The notes under the pieces were generated by a model that ran no database searches, was not told the DNA's origin, and worked only from the letters and a program-made list of their open reading frames with translations. DNA of 42,274 bases from the NCBI GenBank assembly GCA_018992685.1, contig JACVGT010000006.1, forward strand, positions 1 through 42,274. Direction: 5' to 3'. Position 1 is the first letter of the stretch. The number at the start of each line of letters is the position of its first letter. Positions 17,635-25,508 of the stretch are shown here, piece after piece. This DNA is from Theionarchaea archaeon (GTDB lineage: Archaea; Methanobacteriota_B; Thermococci; Methanofastidiosales; SZ-28-30). Position numbers and translations under genes: made by a program.

Positions 17635-18569
17635 TGTACACCCAGCGACGTTCTGAGAACATCCTCTTTGATTCCTCCTGCATGGTAGCAGTTCCCTGTC
17701 TTCACATTGTTTACAAAGATCTCTGCAGGAGAGAATAAATGGGGGTCTATCTTGTAGAAGTCCTTGTTGTATTTCTTAAAGATATCGTAGAAGGGCTGTC
17801 CATAGTCTCTTGAAGCAGAAGATGGGACCTCCTCAATAATGCTTTCAATCTGTTGATCTTCTGTGCTGACAAAGTACCGGGTTTGCCCACCGTACAGTAT
17901 ACAATCATTTGTAATACCCATTGCTTTCAGGTCTGACTTTGCAATGGGAGCTATGGGGCAGGTACCGTAGCCCGACAAGACTGCATCCAATGGAAATCCC
18001 AATTCGTGGAGCTTATGCAGCCCCGTTTCCACAATACGAGCTGAAATTTGAATGGAACCCACTAGACAGGCTGTGGGAGCCACCAGTATGTACAGCTTTT
18101 CAGGGGCAACTCCTGCCTTTTCAGCAATATAGGAAGCCACGTCACCCGAGGGGATTGTCCTTGTTTCCAGAGCAATTACAGCCTCAGGATAGTCATCCTG
18201 ATATCCCAATGTCTTGAACAGTTTCTCATCTCTAGCGAGGGAACGAGCAGGTCCGCTCCCCAGAGCAAAGAAATCTCCTACTTTGATTTTCCAGCCAGCA
18301 AACTGGGACCCCATGCATGCTTCCTTGGGGTAGTCTGTGGAGACATTGACATTCATCCCAAACCCGGTGTAGGAGAATTCCACCTGGGCCAGTCCACCCA
18401 TGCATGCTTCTGAGAAAAGCTTGCCAGCCATGATGCCACCCTCTCTGTCAACTCCACAGTCCACAAGCAGAGCGCCATTATCCAGGGATTTCACACCTAT
18501 TTTAAGTTCGTCTTTTTCCAGTATCATTTTCCTTGCTATGTGTGCTGCCTTTTCATTAACGCTAACCAC
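17631..18569 (-). CDS. mch: Methenyltetrahydromethanopterin cyclohydrolase
   Basis: It interconverts 5,10-methenyl-H4MPT and 5-formyl-H4MPT, a step of the archaeal Wood-Ljungdahl/methanogenic C1 branch. From the GTG at 18569 the protein is 312 residues and begins MVSVNEKAA, as homologues do. Diagnostic stretches are LVDCGVDREGG, FSEACMGGLA, GDFFALGSGPARSLA, VAPTACLVGSIQISARIVETG, NDCILYGGQT and FYKIDPHLFSPA. The frame stays open to 18755, but the upstream ATG at 18602 lies within the TATA box and the extension matches no family sequence. A GGTGATT ribosome site precedes the GTG. It is the first gene of a coupled operon with the MetE-like and ATP-grasp genes. Confidence 0.96.
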   Translation of the reverse strand: MVSVNEKAAHIARKMILEKDELKIGVKSLDNGALLVDCGVDREGGIMAGKLFSEACMGGLAQVEFSYTGFGMNVNVSTDYPKEACMGSQFAGWKIKVGDFFALGSGPARSLARDEKLFKTLGYQDDYPEAVIALETRTIPSGDVASYIAEKAGVAPEKLYILVAPTACLVGSIQISARIVETGLHKLHELGFPLDAVLSGYGTCPIAPIAKSDLKAMGITNDCILYGGQTRYFVSTEDQQIESIIEEVPSSASRDYGQPFYDIFKKYNKDFYKIDPHLFSPAEIFVNNVKTGNCYHAGGIKEDVLRTSLGVQ

Positions 18570-18596
18570 AGAATCACCACGTGATAGAAGATAAAG

Positions 18597-18611
18597 ACTC
18601 ATATAAATTTT
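18597..18611 (-). promoter_or_regulatory. TATA box of the mch operon; decides the GTG start
   Basis: On the minus strand AAATTTATATGAG is centred near 18604. Initiation about 27 bases on (near 18577) leaves an ~8-base leader to the GTG at 18569 and rules out all upstream in-frame starts. Confidence 0.6.
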
Positions 18612-18839
18612 TGTATTGAGTGATTTTCCAGGCGGTATCCCTCTACAAACGTAAATATTCCTTTTTTGGACTGATGCCTGGGGACACATCCCGCGTGCTC
18701 CAGAGAAAAAGAGATGGGGGGCTCGAATGAGCCCCTTGTGATTTGCTCCAGCCAACCATTGACGCCTTCACAGCACAGGAATCTTTCCAGTTCTCCAGCG
18801 CCTCCCCTTCTCAAGCTGGATATTATTCCTAGTGAGTTT

Positions 18840-19170
18840 GTACTATTTAAAGATTTCTGAAAGTCCGCTGCAGAAAGAAATATCCGGATTCTCCTCTATG
18901 GTTTTCTGTATTTTGGCTGCAAAAAGGCTGCTGCATGATTCATGATCTGTATAGTAGGTTAAAACATTGCAGCATTTCTTAATGCACGGGTGTGAAGAAC
19001 TTATGCTGCTTCACTTTCGCTGATGAAAGACAGCGTTGGTGCTGAAAGTCTGTGACATCCGTGCACCTGTTGATAGATTTCACGATGTACTTGCCCCAAT
19101 CAGGGAGGAGCAAAGCCTGTTCCCCATGTCACACACCTGCTGTTCTCCTGGTAATCGTGGTCCAGGAGGT
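18840..19170 (+). other. Gene-free region with orphan TATA box and a run of hairpins; possible structured RNA
   Basis: The stretch 18612-19180 has no credible ORF. A TATA-like ACTATTTAAAGA at 18842-18851 has no gene after it. Downstream are several potential hairpins: TGCTGCATG (18929) with CATTGCAGCA (18965), one bulge; GTGAAG (18992) with CTTCAC (19009); CGCTG (19018) with CAGCG (19031); GGTGC (19038) with GCACC (19063); CTCCTGG (19145) with CCAGGAG (19162). Earlier, 18717-18735 holds a 7-bp GGGGCTC/GAGCCCC stem with a 4-base loop. None matches SRP RNA, RNase P RNA or tRNA features that I could find. Short stems are common by chance, so this is weak. Confidence 0.3.
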
Positions 19171-19180
19171 GTCAACGAAG

Positions 19181-19192
19181 ACTATTTAAATA
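19181..19192 (+). promoter_or_regulatory. TATA box of the FN3 surface-protein gene
   Basis: GACTATTTAAATACC is about 100 bases before the ATG at 19288, implying a leader of roughly 75 bases. A two-codon ORF (ATG GTC TAA, 19210) sits near the expected transcription start. Confidence 0.6.
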
Positions 19193-19287
19193 CCGGTTAC
19201 TCTTGACGGATGGTCTAAAAGCCCTTTCACCAAGTATTTCAAACATACCATTACTAGAAGACTAACACCAACTGAGGTGAAAAAAAG

Positions 19288-21666
19288 ATGTGGAAAAGAA
19301 CCAGTATATTCATGTTTCTCCTCTTGATACTGACTGCAGTGCCTGACACTGCAGCGAGCCCTGCGCTCGACGTGCGAATGAGTGAGAATGTCGTGGCAGT
19401 CGCTGCAGGGAGTCCTGGTACAGTCCAGGTAACCTATGAGAATGTTGGAGATTCTCCTCTCCACATATACCTGGTAATTATTGATGATGGAAGCAATGCA
19501 CAATCACCCCGGCCTGTTCTGGTATACGACGGACAGCCCTTCACCACAGCCGTCAATACGGGAATTATCTTCGGTGAGATGGACTTGCCTGTAGGAGAAT
19601 TCGAGACCATGGACATTACCTTCCGGGTTTCTGACACCGTCACCCAGGGAGACTATGCCTTTCGCATGGCAGGATATCAGGAAAAGGTTGGAGATACCTA
19701 TATTGGGTACGGAGAAGAGAGTTTTGTCGTAAATGTTGGTTCTCCCACACTGTCTGCTCCCGCTTTAATAAGTCCTCAGAATGAAGCCCAGGTGACAGGC
19801 ACCCCTGTGCTGCAGTGGTCAGGCGTTCCTGGTGCAGAAGGATATGCGTACGAACTTTCCATGAGCCCTGATGTGGATGAGAATGGCCACTTTCTCGCGG
19901 GTGTTTGCTCTGGTTCCACTACCAGTGTCTCCATAGGAGTCACCTGCACTCTTCAGAAAAACACGTGGATTTACTGGCATGTGTGGGCGTACGCGGGGGA
20001 AAAGACGAGCCCGGTCAGTGCTGTTTTCAGGTTCATGATCACTGATGCGAATACAGCCCCTGTCATTCTCAGTGCTACAGTCACTCCACAAACAGGGGAT
20101 TCTGATACGGTATTTACCTTTACGGTCAAATACCAGGATCAGGACAATGATTCAGGAATAGTCCACGTCTATATTGATGGTATCGAATTCGACATGGTTC
20201 CCAGAGACCCCACAGACACGGTGTACACAGATGACTGCACATACCAGCATGAGACTGTGTTGCCTGAAGGCGTTCACAATTACTTCGTTGTCTGTGAGGA
20301 CGGGAGAGGAGGGACCAGCAGGTATCCTGAGTCTGGTACTGTGTCAGGGCCTGTTGTATCGAATGGAGCTGCACTGACTCCACCAATTCTGGTGAATCCT
20401 CAGAATGACGCCAGCATAGATGCTGTCCCTGTTCTGACCTGGTCAGTGGTGTCAGACGCTGAAGGGTATGCGTGGGAAATGTCACTGGGGTCTGATGTAG
20501 ACCAAAATGGTCGGTTCTTGAGCATCGTGTGCTCAGGCACGTCCACCACACCAAGTGCTGCCGTTTCCTGCGATCTGCAGAAGAATACGTGGATTTACTG
20601 GCACGTATGGGCCTACGCAGGAGAGGAAATAGGCCCCATCAGCAGTGTCTCTCGATTCGAAATCGTGGAGCTGTTACCCACTCCAGTTCTGAATTCGCCG
20701 GCCATCAATGCAGTGGATGTGGAATTGAGGCCCACGTTCTCCTGGAGTGCTGTAGAAAAAGCATCCTCCTATACTGTTCAACTGGCCACAGATTTCTCTT
20801 TTCTGAGGATTATCATTGATGAAACTGTGAGCGCCACCTCATATGTCCCCTCTTTTGATCTGCAACCGTCCACCACGTACTACTGGAGAGTGAGGACTCG
20901 CTCTGATGGGCAGACAAGTGAGTGGGCATCAGGATATTTCACCACACGGTCAGTTTCTGGGCTGATGCAGCCCCCCATCCTGTCCTATCCTTCTAATAAT
21001 ACGAAGGACGTGGAATTGCGTCCTATTTTTTCCTGGAGTGTGATGGAAGGGGCGGGAGCGTATGTCATCCAGGTTTCTACCAGTTCTTCTTTTTCCCACT
21101 TCGCCATCAATGAGAAGGTCACTGCGTCATCATACATGACCTCTTTTGACTTGGAGCCTGAAACTCAGTATTTCTGGAGAGTGAGAGCTGAAAATGAGGA
21201 GGGTCCCAGCGACTGGTCCCCGTACTGGTCTTTTGAAACAACGGTTGTGGAGAAAAATGTTCTTGAACCACCCATTGTGGCCACGCCAGATGGTGAAGAA
21301 GGAGAAGGGGGAATCAGGCTGTCCTGGAATGCAGTTGATGATGCTGATCTGTATGAGATCCAGGTGAATAAGACAAAGGCGTTTCCTGAGAGTTCACTGG
21401 AGAAGATGAGTTCTGTTACTACCATGGAGGTGACCACCACCTCTGCAGAGGTGAAGCTTGCAGCGGGGATCTACTACTGGAGAGTCAGAGCCAGGAATGA
21501 GGATGGAAGCAGTGATTGGTCAAAAGGCGACCACTGGTTTGTGATTGCCGAAATGAATACGCTTAAAAACGTGGTGTTTGATCCTTTGGTGCAGGGCATG
21601 GTGGTGATCTCAGCTGCCCTTTCTATCATCTACGTTCTGGTCCCCTTTTTCAGGAAGAAGAAATAG
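19288..21666 (+). CDS. Secreted, C-terminally anchored surface protein with fibronectin-III-like repeats
   Basis: A 792-residue cell-surface protein. Residues 1-24 form a Sec signal peptide (MWKRTS, then FMFLLLILTAV). A beta-rich domain at about 28-150 resembles archaeal surface beta-sandwiches. Six Ig/FN3-like repeats follow, starting near 155, 257, 363, 464, 561 and 654; most open with a PPIL/PAL-type strand and carry xxWS and YYWRVR motifs. Repeats 1 and 3 share the NTWIYWHVWAYAGE stretch and their DNA is also similar, indicating recent duplication. A membrane segment near 768-786 (VVISAALSIIYVLVPFF) is followed by RKKK, a type I anchor. GAGGTGA seven bases before the ATG is the ribosome site. 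Ligand unknown; adhesion or envelope structure is inference. Confidence 0.85.
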   Translation: MWKRTSIFMFLLLILTAVPDTAASPALDVRMSENVVAVAAGSPGTVQVTYENVGDSPLHIYLVIIDDGSNAQSPRPVLVYDGQPFTTAVNTGIIFGEMDLPVGEFETMDITFRVSDTVTQGDYAFRMAGYQEKVGDTYIGYGEESFVVNVGSPTLSAPALISPQNEAQVTGTPVLQWSGVPGAEGYAYELSMSPDVDENGHFLAGVCSGSTTSVSIGVTCTLQKNTWIYWHVWAYAGEKTSPVSAVFRFMITDANTAPVILSATVTPQTGDSDTVFTFTVKYQDQDNDSGIVHVYIDGIEFDMVPRDPTDTVYTDDCTYQHETVLPEGVHNYFVVCEDGRGGTSRYPESGTVSGPVVSNGAALTPPILVNPQNDASIDAVPVLTWSVVSDAEGYAWEMSLGSDVDQNGRFLSIVCSGTSTTPSAAVSCDLQKNTWIYWHVWAYAGEEIGPISSVSRFEIVELLPTPVLNSPAINAVDVELRPTFSWSAVEKASSYTVQLATDFSFLRIIIDETVSATSYVPSFDLQPSTTYYWRVRTRSDGQTSEWASGYFTTRSVSGLMQPPILSYPSNNTKDVELRPIFSWSVMEGAGAYVIQVSTSSSFSHFAINEKVTASSYMTSFDLEPETQYFWRVRAENEEGPSDWSPYWSFETTVVEKNVLEPPIVATPDGEEGEGGIRLSWNAVDDADLYEIQVNKTKAFPESSLEKMSSVTTMEVTTTSAEVKLAAGIYYWRVRARNEDGSSDWSKGDHWFVIAEMNTLKNVVFDPLVQGMVVISAALSIIYVLVPFFRKKK

Positions 21667-21674
21667 GTGATTTC

Positions 21675-22121
21675 ATGGATGTGAGGACCCATACAGCACT
21701 CCATGTGCTGAAGGGAGCAGTCCAGAAGGTTCTTCATGTGGAGTGGACTGCAGGAGTATGGGTTGAAGGCCTGCATGGAAGACTTGTTGTCCAGACTGAC
21801 AGGAATCCTTCTCAAGACGAGCTGGAAGAAATCCAACGCGAGGCCAATGAGAAGATACAAGAAGATCAGGAGATTGAAGAATACACACTGGATAGAAACG
21901 AGGCAGAGAATCGCTGGGGAGATTCAATATATGATTTATTTCCTCTTCCCGAGGGGATTACCACCGTGACGGTGATGTGCATTCCAGGCTGGAACGTCAA
22001 CTGCTGCAGGGAGAAACACACCAAAACAACGGGAGAGATTGGAAGAATCACAGTGAGGAAGTCCAGGTTCAGGAAAAATAAGAACCTGCTGGAACTCTCA
22101 TTTTATATTGAACCATATTGA
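21675..22121 (+). CDS. AlaX-like alanyl-tRNA editing domain protein
   Basis: This 148-residue protein resembles the stand-alone SAD editing domain (AlaX) that hydrolyses mischarged Ser- or Gly-tRNA(Ala). The zinc ligand pattern is present: HTALH (His6, His10) near the N-terminus and CREKH (Cys111, His115) near the C-terminus, followed by the TGEIGRI strand as in AlaX. There is no synthetase catalytic core, so it acts alone in trans. Its start has AGGTGA four bases upstream, and only 8 bases separate it from the surface-protein gene, so the two are probably co-transcribed although their functions look unrelated. The N-terminal glycine-rich segment of longer AlaX forms is absent. Confidence 0.8.
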   Translation: MDVRTHTALHVLKGAVQKVLHVEWTAGVWVEGLHGRLVVQTDRNPSQDELEEIQREANEKIQEDQEIEEYTLDRNEAENRWGDSIYDLFPLPEGITTVTVMCIPGWNVNCCREKHTKTTGEIGRITVRKSRFRKNKNLLELSFYIEPY

Positions 22122-22176
22122 ACCAGGGTCCTAACTTCCAGGACTGACGGGTCTGTACCATACCTTGCACATGACG

Positions 22177-23730
22177 TTACTCCATTCTGCTGAACCGTCT
22201 TTTTCCCAGCAGGAGAACTGTGATTCCCACAACCCACATAACTGGAATGACGAAATAGAACACTCCGGTCTCACCGAAGGCAACCAGACTGCCAAGCACA
22301 AAGAAGGCTGACCCCTGAGCAGGTATCATCATGTTCATCATGAATTCACCACCTCGTTCGTCATAGGCAGGCTTCAACAAGAAAAGCCCCAGGGCTAGCA
22401 TGGTATGTGCTGCAACAAGTAGTATCACAGCTACCGTATACATGACACCTGCCATCAAGGTGGTCCCCGGTATCAATTTCACTGAAAGCACCATAAGTGT
22501 ACCCGCCACAACAGGAACAAGCAGCCACCCCTGGACAAGTCGTGTTTTGATCAGCTTCTCCACTCCAAAGGGGACTTTTTTATACAAAAAGAGTGTCTCT
22601 TTCCCCCGAAGCGTAACATCACTGGCAACTGCGACAGCCAGCAGTGGGAAAATGAAACTGCTCACCAGGAGGACAGGGAAAAGATCCTGTGGCTTCATCA
22701 AGAAAATGTTCATGAGTGCAGCGAGCGCTACGATGTAAACAATCCATGACAGGTTCTGAAACCTTCTCACGTAGATTTTGAATGTTGAAGCCAGGAGAAT
22801 ACCGAAAGGACCCGTTCCTCCGAGACGTTGGATAGTCCTGTAAAAGACACCATCTGGTCCGGCCCGTGCAGCAGTGAAGGTAGCAGTCTCCATGCTGTAC
22901 GCACGATCAGCCAGGTTCATACCGATCAAGAGGGAAGCTCCCAGAAAGAGAACGCTTCCTGCAAGCCGTGGCACGACATCGATCCCAACAGTCCCGGGAT
23001 GGGCTGCAAACTGCGTAATGATACCGGCTCCCCACGAGCTGGGAAACAATGAGAGTATGTCCTTGATCAGTGTGCTGGTTTTGGGATCTGCAAGTGCCCC
23101 AATCAAACCTCCTCCCATGAACGCGTACATGATGGCAACAAAGGGTACCACCAGGAGGAGTGATATGGCCTTGGCCACATCTTTGCTGCGGGATGTTCTC
23201 CCCAGCCTCGTTCTCAGAAGGGCAGCTATCACCGTGCCAATCCAGAGAGCAGATGTGAGCGTAATGACAAAGCTTACTACGATTATTGCTTTTTGCGCCC
23301 CACTCACTCCCAGGGGATCAAAAAGAGCCGTAATAAATCCTGTAATGATGGTGATCATCACGAGATAGAGGGGCAGCTCTCCCAGAAACTCTCCAAGGAG
23401 AATGTCACGAGGATTCACCGGAGCTGAGACCAGCAGTACCTGCTGTTCAGACCTGACGTCTCTCAACATAAAGGTAACAGGAAGCCAGATGAAGACAAGG
23501 AAAAACATCAGAAACAAAATGGGCACGAACGCCACAGCTGCCTGGGACAGGAAGAATGCGACCAGTTCACTTGTGAAGAGATCCACGATTGCCGGGGCAA
23601 TATACAAAACAAAGACTGCCAGAATCCCCAGTACCATGAAGGGGAAATACCTGCGTATGGATCGTATACTGCTGGTGCGAGCCCGATAGTCATTTCGTGC
23701 AATGACGAACCATTTATGTGACATTTTCAT
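22177..23730 (-). CDS. ABC-2-type transporter permease
   Basis: A large integral membrane protein of 517 residues with roughly ten to twelve hydrophobic segments, for example near 25-50, 75-100, 130-155, 160-180 and several from 320 to the C-terminus. A soluble N-terminal stretch with HKWFVIARNDYRARTSS is typical of ABC-2 permeases. It pairs with the ATPase encoded just upstream; its start overlaps the ATPase end by 17 bases. I chose the ATG at 23730 because GGAGGGAAG lies directly upstream. The open frame reaches 23766, but that extension lies inside the ATPase gene. Substrate unknown; export of a lipid, peptide or drug is possible. Confidence 0.85.
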   Translation of the reverse strand: MKMSHKWFVIARNDYRARTSSIRSIRRYFPFMVLGILAVFVLYIAPAIVDLFTSELVAFFLSQAAVAFVPILFLMFFLVFIWLPVTFMLRDVRSEQQVLLVSAPVNPRDILLGEFLGELPLYLVMITIITGFITALFDPLGVSGAQKAIIVVSFVITLTSALWIGTVIAALLRTRLGRTSRSKDVAKAISLLLVVPFVAIMYAFMGGGLIGALADPKTSTLIKDILSLFPSSWGAGIITQFAAHPGTVGIDVVPRLAGSVLFLGASLLIGMNLADRAYSMETATFTAARAGPDGVFYRTIQRLGGTGPFGILLASTFKIYVRRFQNLSWIVYIVALAALMNIFLMKPQDLFPVLLVSSFIFPLLAVAVASDVTLRGKETLFLYKKVPFGVEKLIKTRLVQGWLLVPVVAGTLMVLSVKLIPGTTLMAGVMYTVAVILLVAAHTMLALGLFLLKPAYDERGGEFMMNMMIPAQGSAFFVLGSLVAFGETGVFYFVIPVMWVVGITVLLLGKRRFSRME

Positions 23731-24496
23731 CTTCCCTCCATGCCAGCAATTCGCTTTCTCGCACACCGCCGGTCAATGCAATAAAAGCTTCCTCTAATGT
23801 GGTGGAATTACTCTGGCTGATAATATCACTGACACTCCCCACGGCAATGAGCGTGCCCTGGTGAATGATTCCAATTCTGTCACACAGTTCCTCTACAATG
23901 GGGAGGATGTGACTGCAGAGGAAGATGGTCCTGCCGGCCTTTTGTGACAAGTCCTTAATCAAATCCTTTACCATTAAGGCTGCTCGAGGATCCAGGGTAG
24001 ACGTGGGCTCATCCAGGAATAAGATGGGGGGGTCATGGACCAGAGCTGCGGCAATGAGAACTTTCTGTTTCATACCTCTGCTGTATCCTTCCAGGAGGTA
24101 GTCACGTCTTTCGTCAAGTCCGAAAAGTGTGAGTAGATCATCTGCCCTGCGGGGTAATATATCGCCAGGAACGTCATATAGAGCTCCCATGAACTCCAGG
24201 AATTCGCGAGCACTCAATTTCTCGAATAATCCAGGTGATTCAGCAAGTAATCCGGTAATTCGTTTCACCTCTTGTTCCTGAGTGAGTATGTCAAATCCGT
24301 TTACTGATGCTGTTCCAGAGGTCGGTCTGATGATGCAATTGAGCAGGTTGACAGTGGTGGTCTTTCCGGCCCCATTTGGACCCAGAAGACCAAACGTCTC
24401 TCCCTCGTATACTGTGAGGTCAAGACTGTCCACTGCTTTGATCTCGCCCTTGCCATAGTACTTGGAGAGGGCTTTCGTAATTATGAGGGGCTTCAT
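23714..24496 (-). CDS. ABC transporter ATP-binding protein (ABC-2 exporter family)
   Basis: The nucleotide-binding subunit of an exporter. From the ATG at 24496 it has 260 residues, beginning MKPLIITKALSKYYG. It contains Walker A GPNGAGKTTT, Q-loop region LLAESPGLFEKL, signature YSRGMKQK, Walker B ILFLDEPTSTLD and the H-loop LCSHIL. The frame extends upstream to 24580, but that sequence is unlike the family, and a TATA-like TTCTTAAAC at about 24521-24530 on the minus strand places transcription near 24498. It is translationally coupled to the permease downstream. Confidence 0.93.
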   Translation of the reverse strand: MKPLIITKALSKYYGKGEIKAVDSLDLTVYEGETFGLLGPNGAGKTTTVNLLNCIIRPTSGTASVNGFDILTQEQEVKRITGLLAESPGLFEKLSAREFLEFMGALYDVPGDILPRRADDLLTLFGLDERRDYLLEGYSRGMKQKVLIAAALVHDPPILFLDEPTSTLDPRAALMVKDLIKDLSQKAGRTIFLCSHILPIVEELCDRIGIIHQGTLIAVGSVSDIISQSNSTTLEEAFIALTGGVRESELLAWREDENVT

Positions 24497-24791
24497 AATG
24501 GCCCCCGTCTCAGGGAGGTTTAAGAATGTTTCCCCCCTGGTCTTGGTTAGTCCTATGAATCGAGAACAGATACTCTGCAAGAGTCATCAGTGAAGGTCAG
24601 GGAATCCCGGGCTTTTCTGGGTGTGAGGGTGAAGTCAGAGGGAGGCTGATCGGGATGAAGCTGCCGTAAGGAACGAATGAATGAAGGGTTGCTGGCCAGA
24701 CAGTTATCGAACCGTTCTGAGAAACCTGTGAGAACCAGGAAGTCAATGGATGATAAGTCAGTTATTGAAGAACCCTTTCTTTCAAAGGAAA

Positions 24792-24804
24792 CCAGTTTAT
24801 TAAT
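24792..24804 (+). promoter_or_regulatory. TATA box of the molybdopterin-domain lipoprotein gene
   Basis: AGTTTATTAATCG lies about 27 bases before the ATG at 24825, suggesting a leaderless transcript. The 24497-24791 stretch upstream holds no credible gene; I see nothing else in it. Confidence 0.55.
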
Positions 24805-24824
24805 CGTCAACTGATTGTCGTATC

Positions 24825-25358
24825 ATGAGGTATTCAGTTATTTTTCTAATCCTCCTGGTAATAGGCTGCCTAGAGCAGCAACCGAAAAACGGGAATGAAG
24901 ACATAACTCCTCTTGAGGATTTTTTTGTAATAGATTCGGGAGTGGTTCCAGATATTGACAGTGCTCAATGGACACTTGAGGTGACGGGACTGGTGGAGTC
25001 CCAGCTTGCCATCACATATGAGCAGCTGCTGCAGCTACCATCTGTGACTCAGGTTACATACCTGTTTTGCATGCCTGGTTATGAAGGAACAGGGGAGTGG
25101 ACAGGTGTCCCCCTGAGATACGTGCTGGAGAAGGCAGGATACACAAAGGATGCAGGGTCTGTGACGTTCTATGCTGCTGATGATTTCTACTCCAGTATCT
25201 CCCTGGAAAAAGCGCTGCAGGAGGATACCATACTGGCCTACAAGATGAACGGAGTAGTCCTTCCTAAAGAACATGGATACCCACTCCGTCTCGTTGTGCC
25301 TGACGAAGTAGGTTCCAATTGGGTCAAGTGGATAGTACGGATTGAAATAGTGGAATGA
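24825..25358 (+). CDS. Lipoprotein with oxidoreductase molybdopterin-binding domain (sulfite-oxidase/MsrP fold)
   Basis: A 177-residue exported protein. The N-terminus is a lipoprotein signal with lipobox VIGC (Cys15), so it is probably anchored outside the membrane. Residues 35-175 form a single oxidoreductase molybdopterin-binding domain: LEVTGLVESQLAITYEQLLQLP, then Cys82 at the position of the cofactor-binding cysteine (LFCMPGYEGTGEWTGVPLRYVLEKAG), and YPLRLVVPDEVGSNWVKWI near the end. The dimerisation domain of sulfite oxidase and any haem domain are missing. Whether it binds molybdopterin is not certain, because the motif around Cys82 is shortened. Redox partner and substrate are unknown. 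It appears to be a single-gene leaderless transcript. Confidence 0.8.
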   Translation: MRYSVIFLILLVIGCLEQQPKNGNEDITPLEDFFVIDSGVVPDIDSAQWTLEVTGLVESQLAITYEQLLQLPSVTQVTYLFCMPGYEGTGEWTGVPLRYVLEKAGYTKDAGSVTFYAADDFYSSISLEKALQEDTILAYKMNGVVLPKEHGYPLRLVVPDEVGSNWVKWIVRIEIVE

Positions 25359-25405
25359 AGCACCCGATCACCGGGTCTCTTGAGGGTTCTTTCACACATT
25401 CACAC

Positions 25406-25420
25406 AGAAACCTTCATAAG
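25406..25420 (+). promoter_or_regulatory. BRE/TATA promoter before the leader ORF and DUF4350-like gene
   Basis: AGAAACCTTCATAAGGG matches the local AACCTTNATAAG consensus. The TATA centre is about 27 bases before an ATG at 25443. Confidence 0.55.
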
Positions 25421-25442
25421 GGCGTACATTCAACATCATCAG

Positions 25443-25508
25443 ATGGGTTGGGGAGTGAGGGTCGAAGCATTCCTTGAGATAGGGAGGTTGAATCATGATG
25501 AACCGTAA
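25443..25508 (+). CDS. Possible 21-residue leaderless leader peptide overlapping the next gene
   Basis: The ATG sits at the transcription start predicted from the TATA box. The 21-codon frame (MGWGVRVEAFLEIGRLNHDEP) runs through the ribosome site of the next gene and stops at 25506-25508, overlapping that gene's first codons by 14 bases. Translating it would pass ribosomes directly over the downstream start. No homology is recognised. Confidence 0.3.
   Translation: MGWGVRVEAFLEIGRLNHDEP

Noticed and set aside
18570..18755. A 62-residue N-terminal extension of Mch
   Set aside because: The extension contains the TATA box and matches no Mch sequence; the GTG at 18569 gives the normal N-terminus and length.
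18855..18880. RNase P RNA-like word GAAAGTCCG
   Set aside because: Only the short word matches; no other conserved RNase P regions or P4 pairing were found downstream.
19018..19068. C/D box guide RNA (TGATGA at 19021, CTGA at 19042)
   Set aside because: The C box lacks its leading purine, and no good C' and D boxes follow at the right spacing.
24553..24810. An 85-codon minus-strand frame upstream of the ABC ATPase
   Set aside because: It overlaps the TATA region of the plus-strand lipoprotein gene, has no ribosome site and no recognisable sequence.
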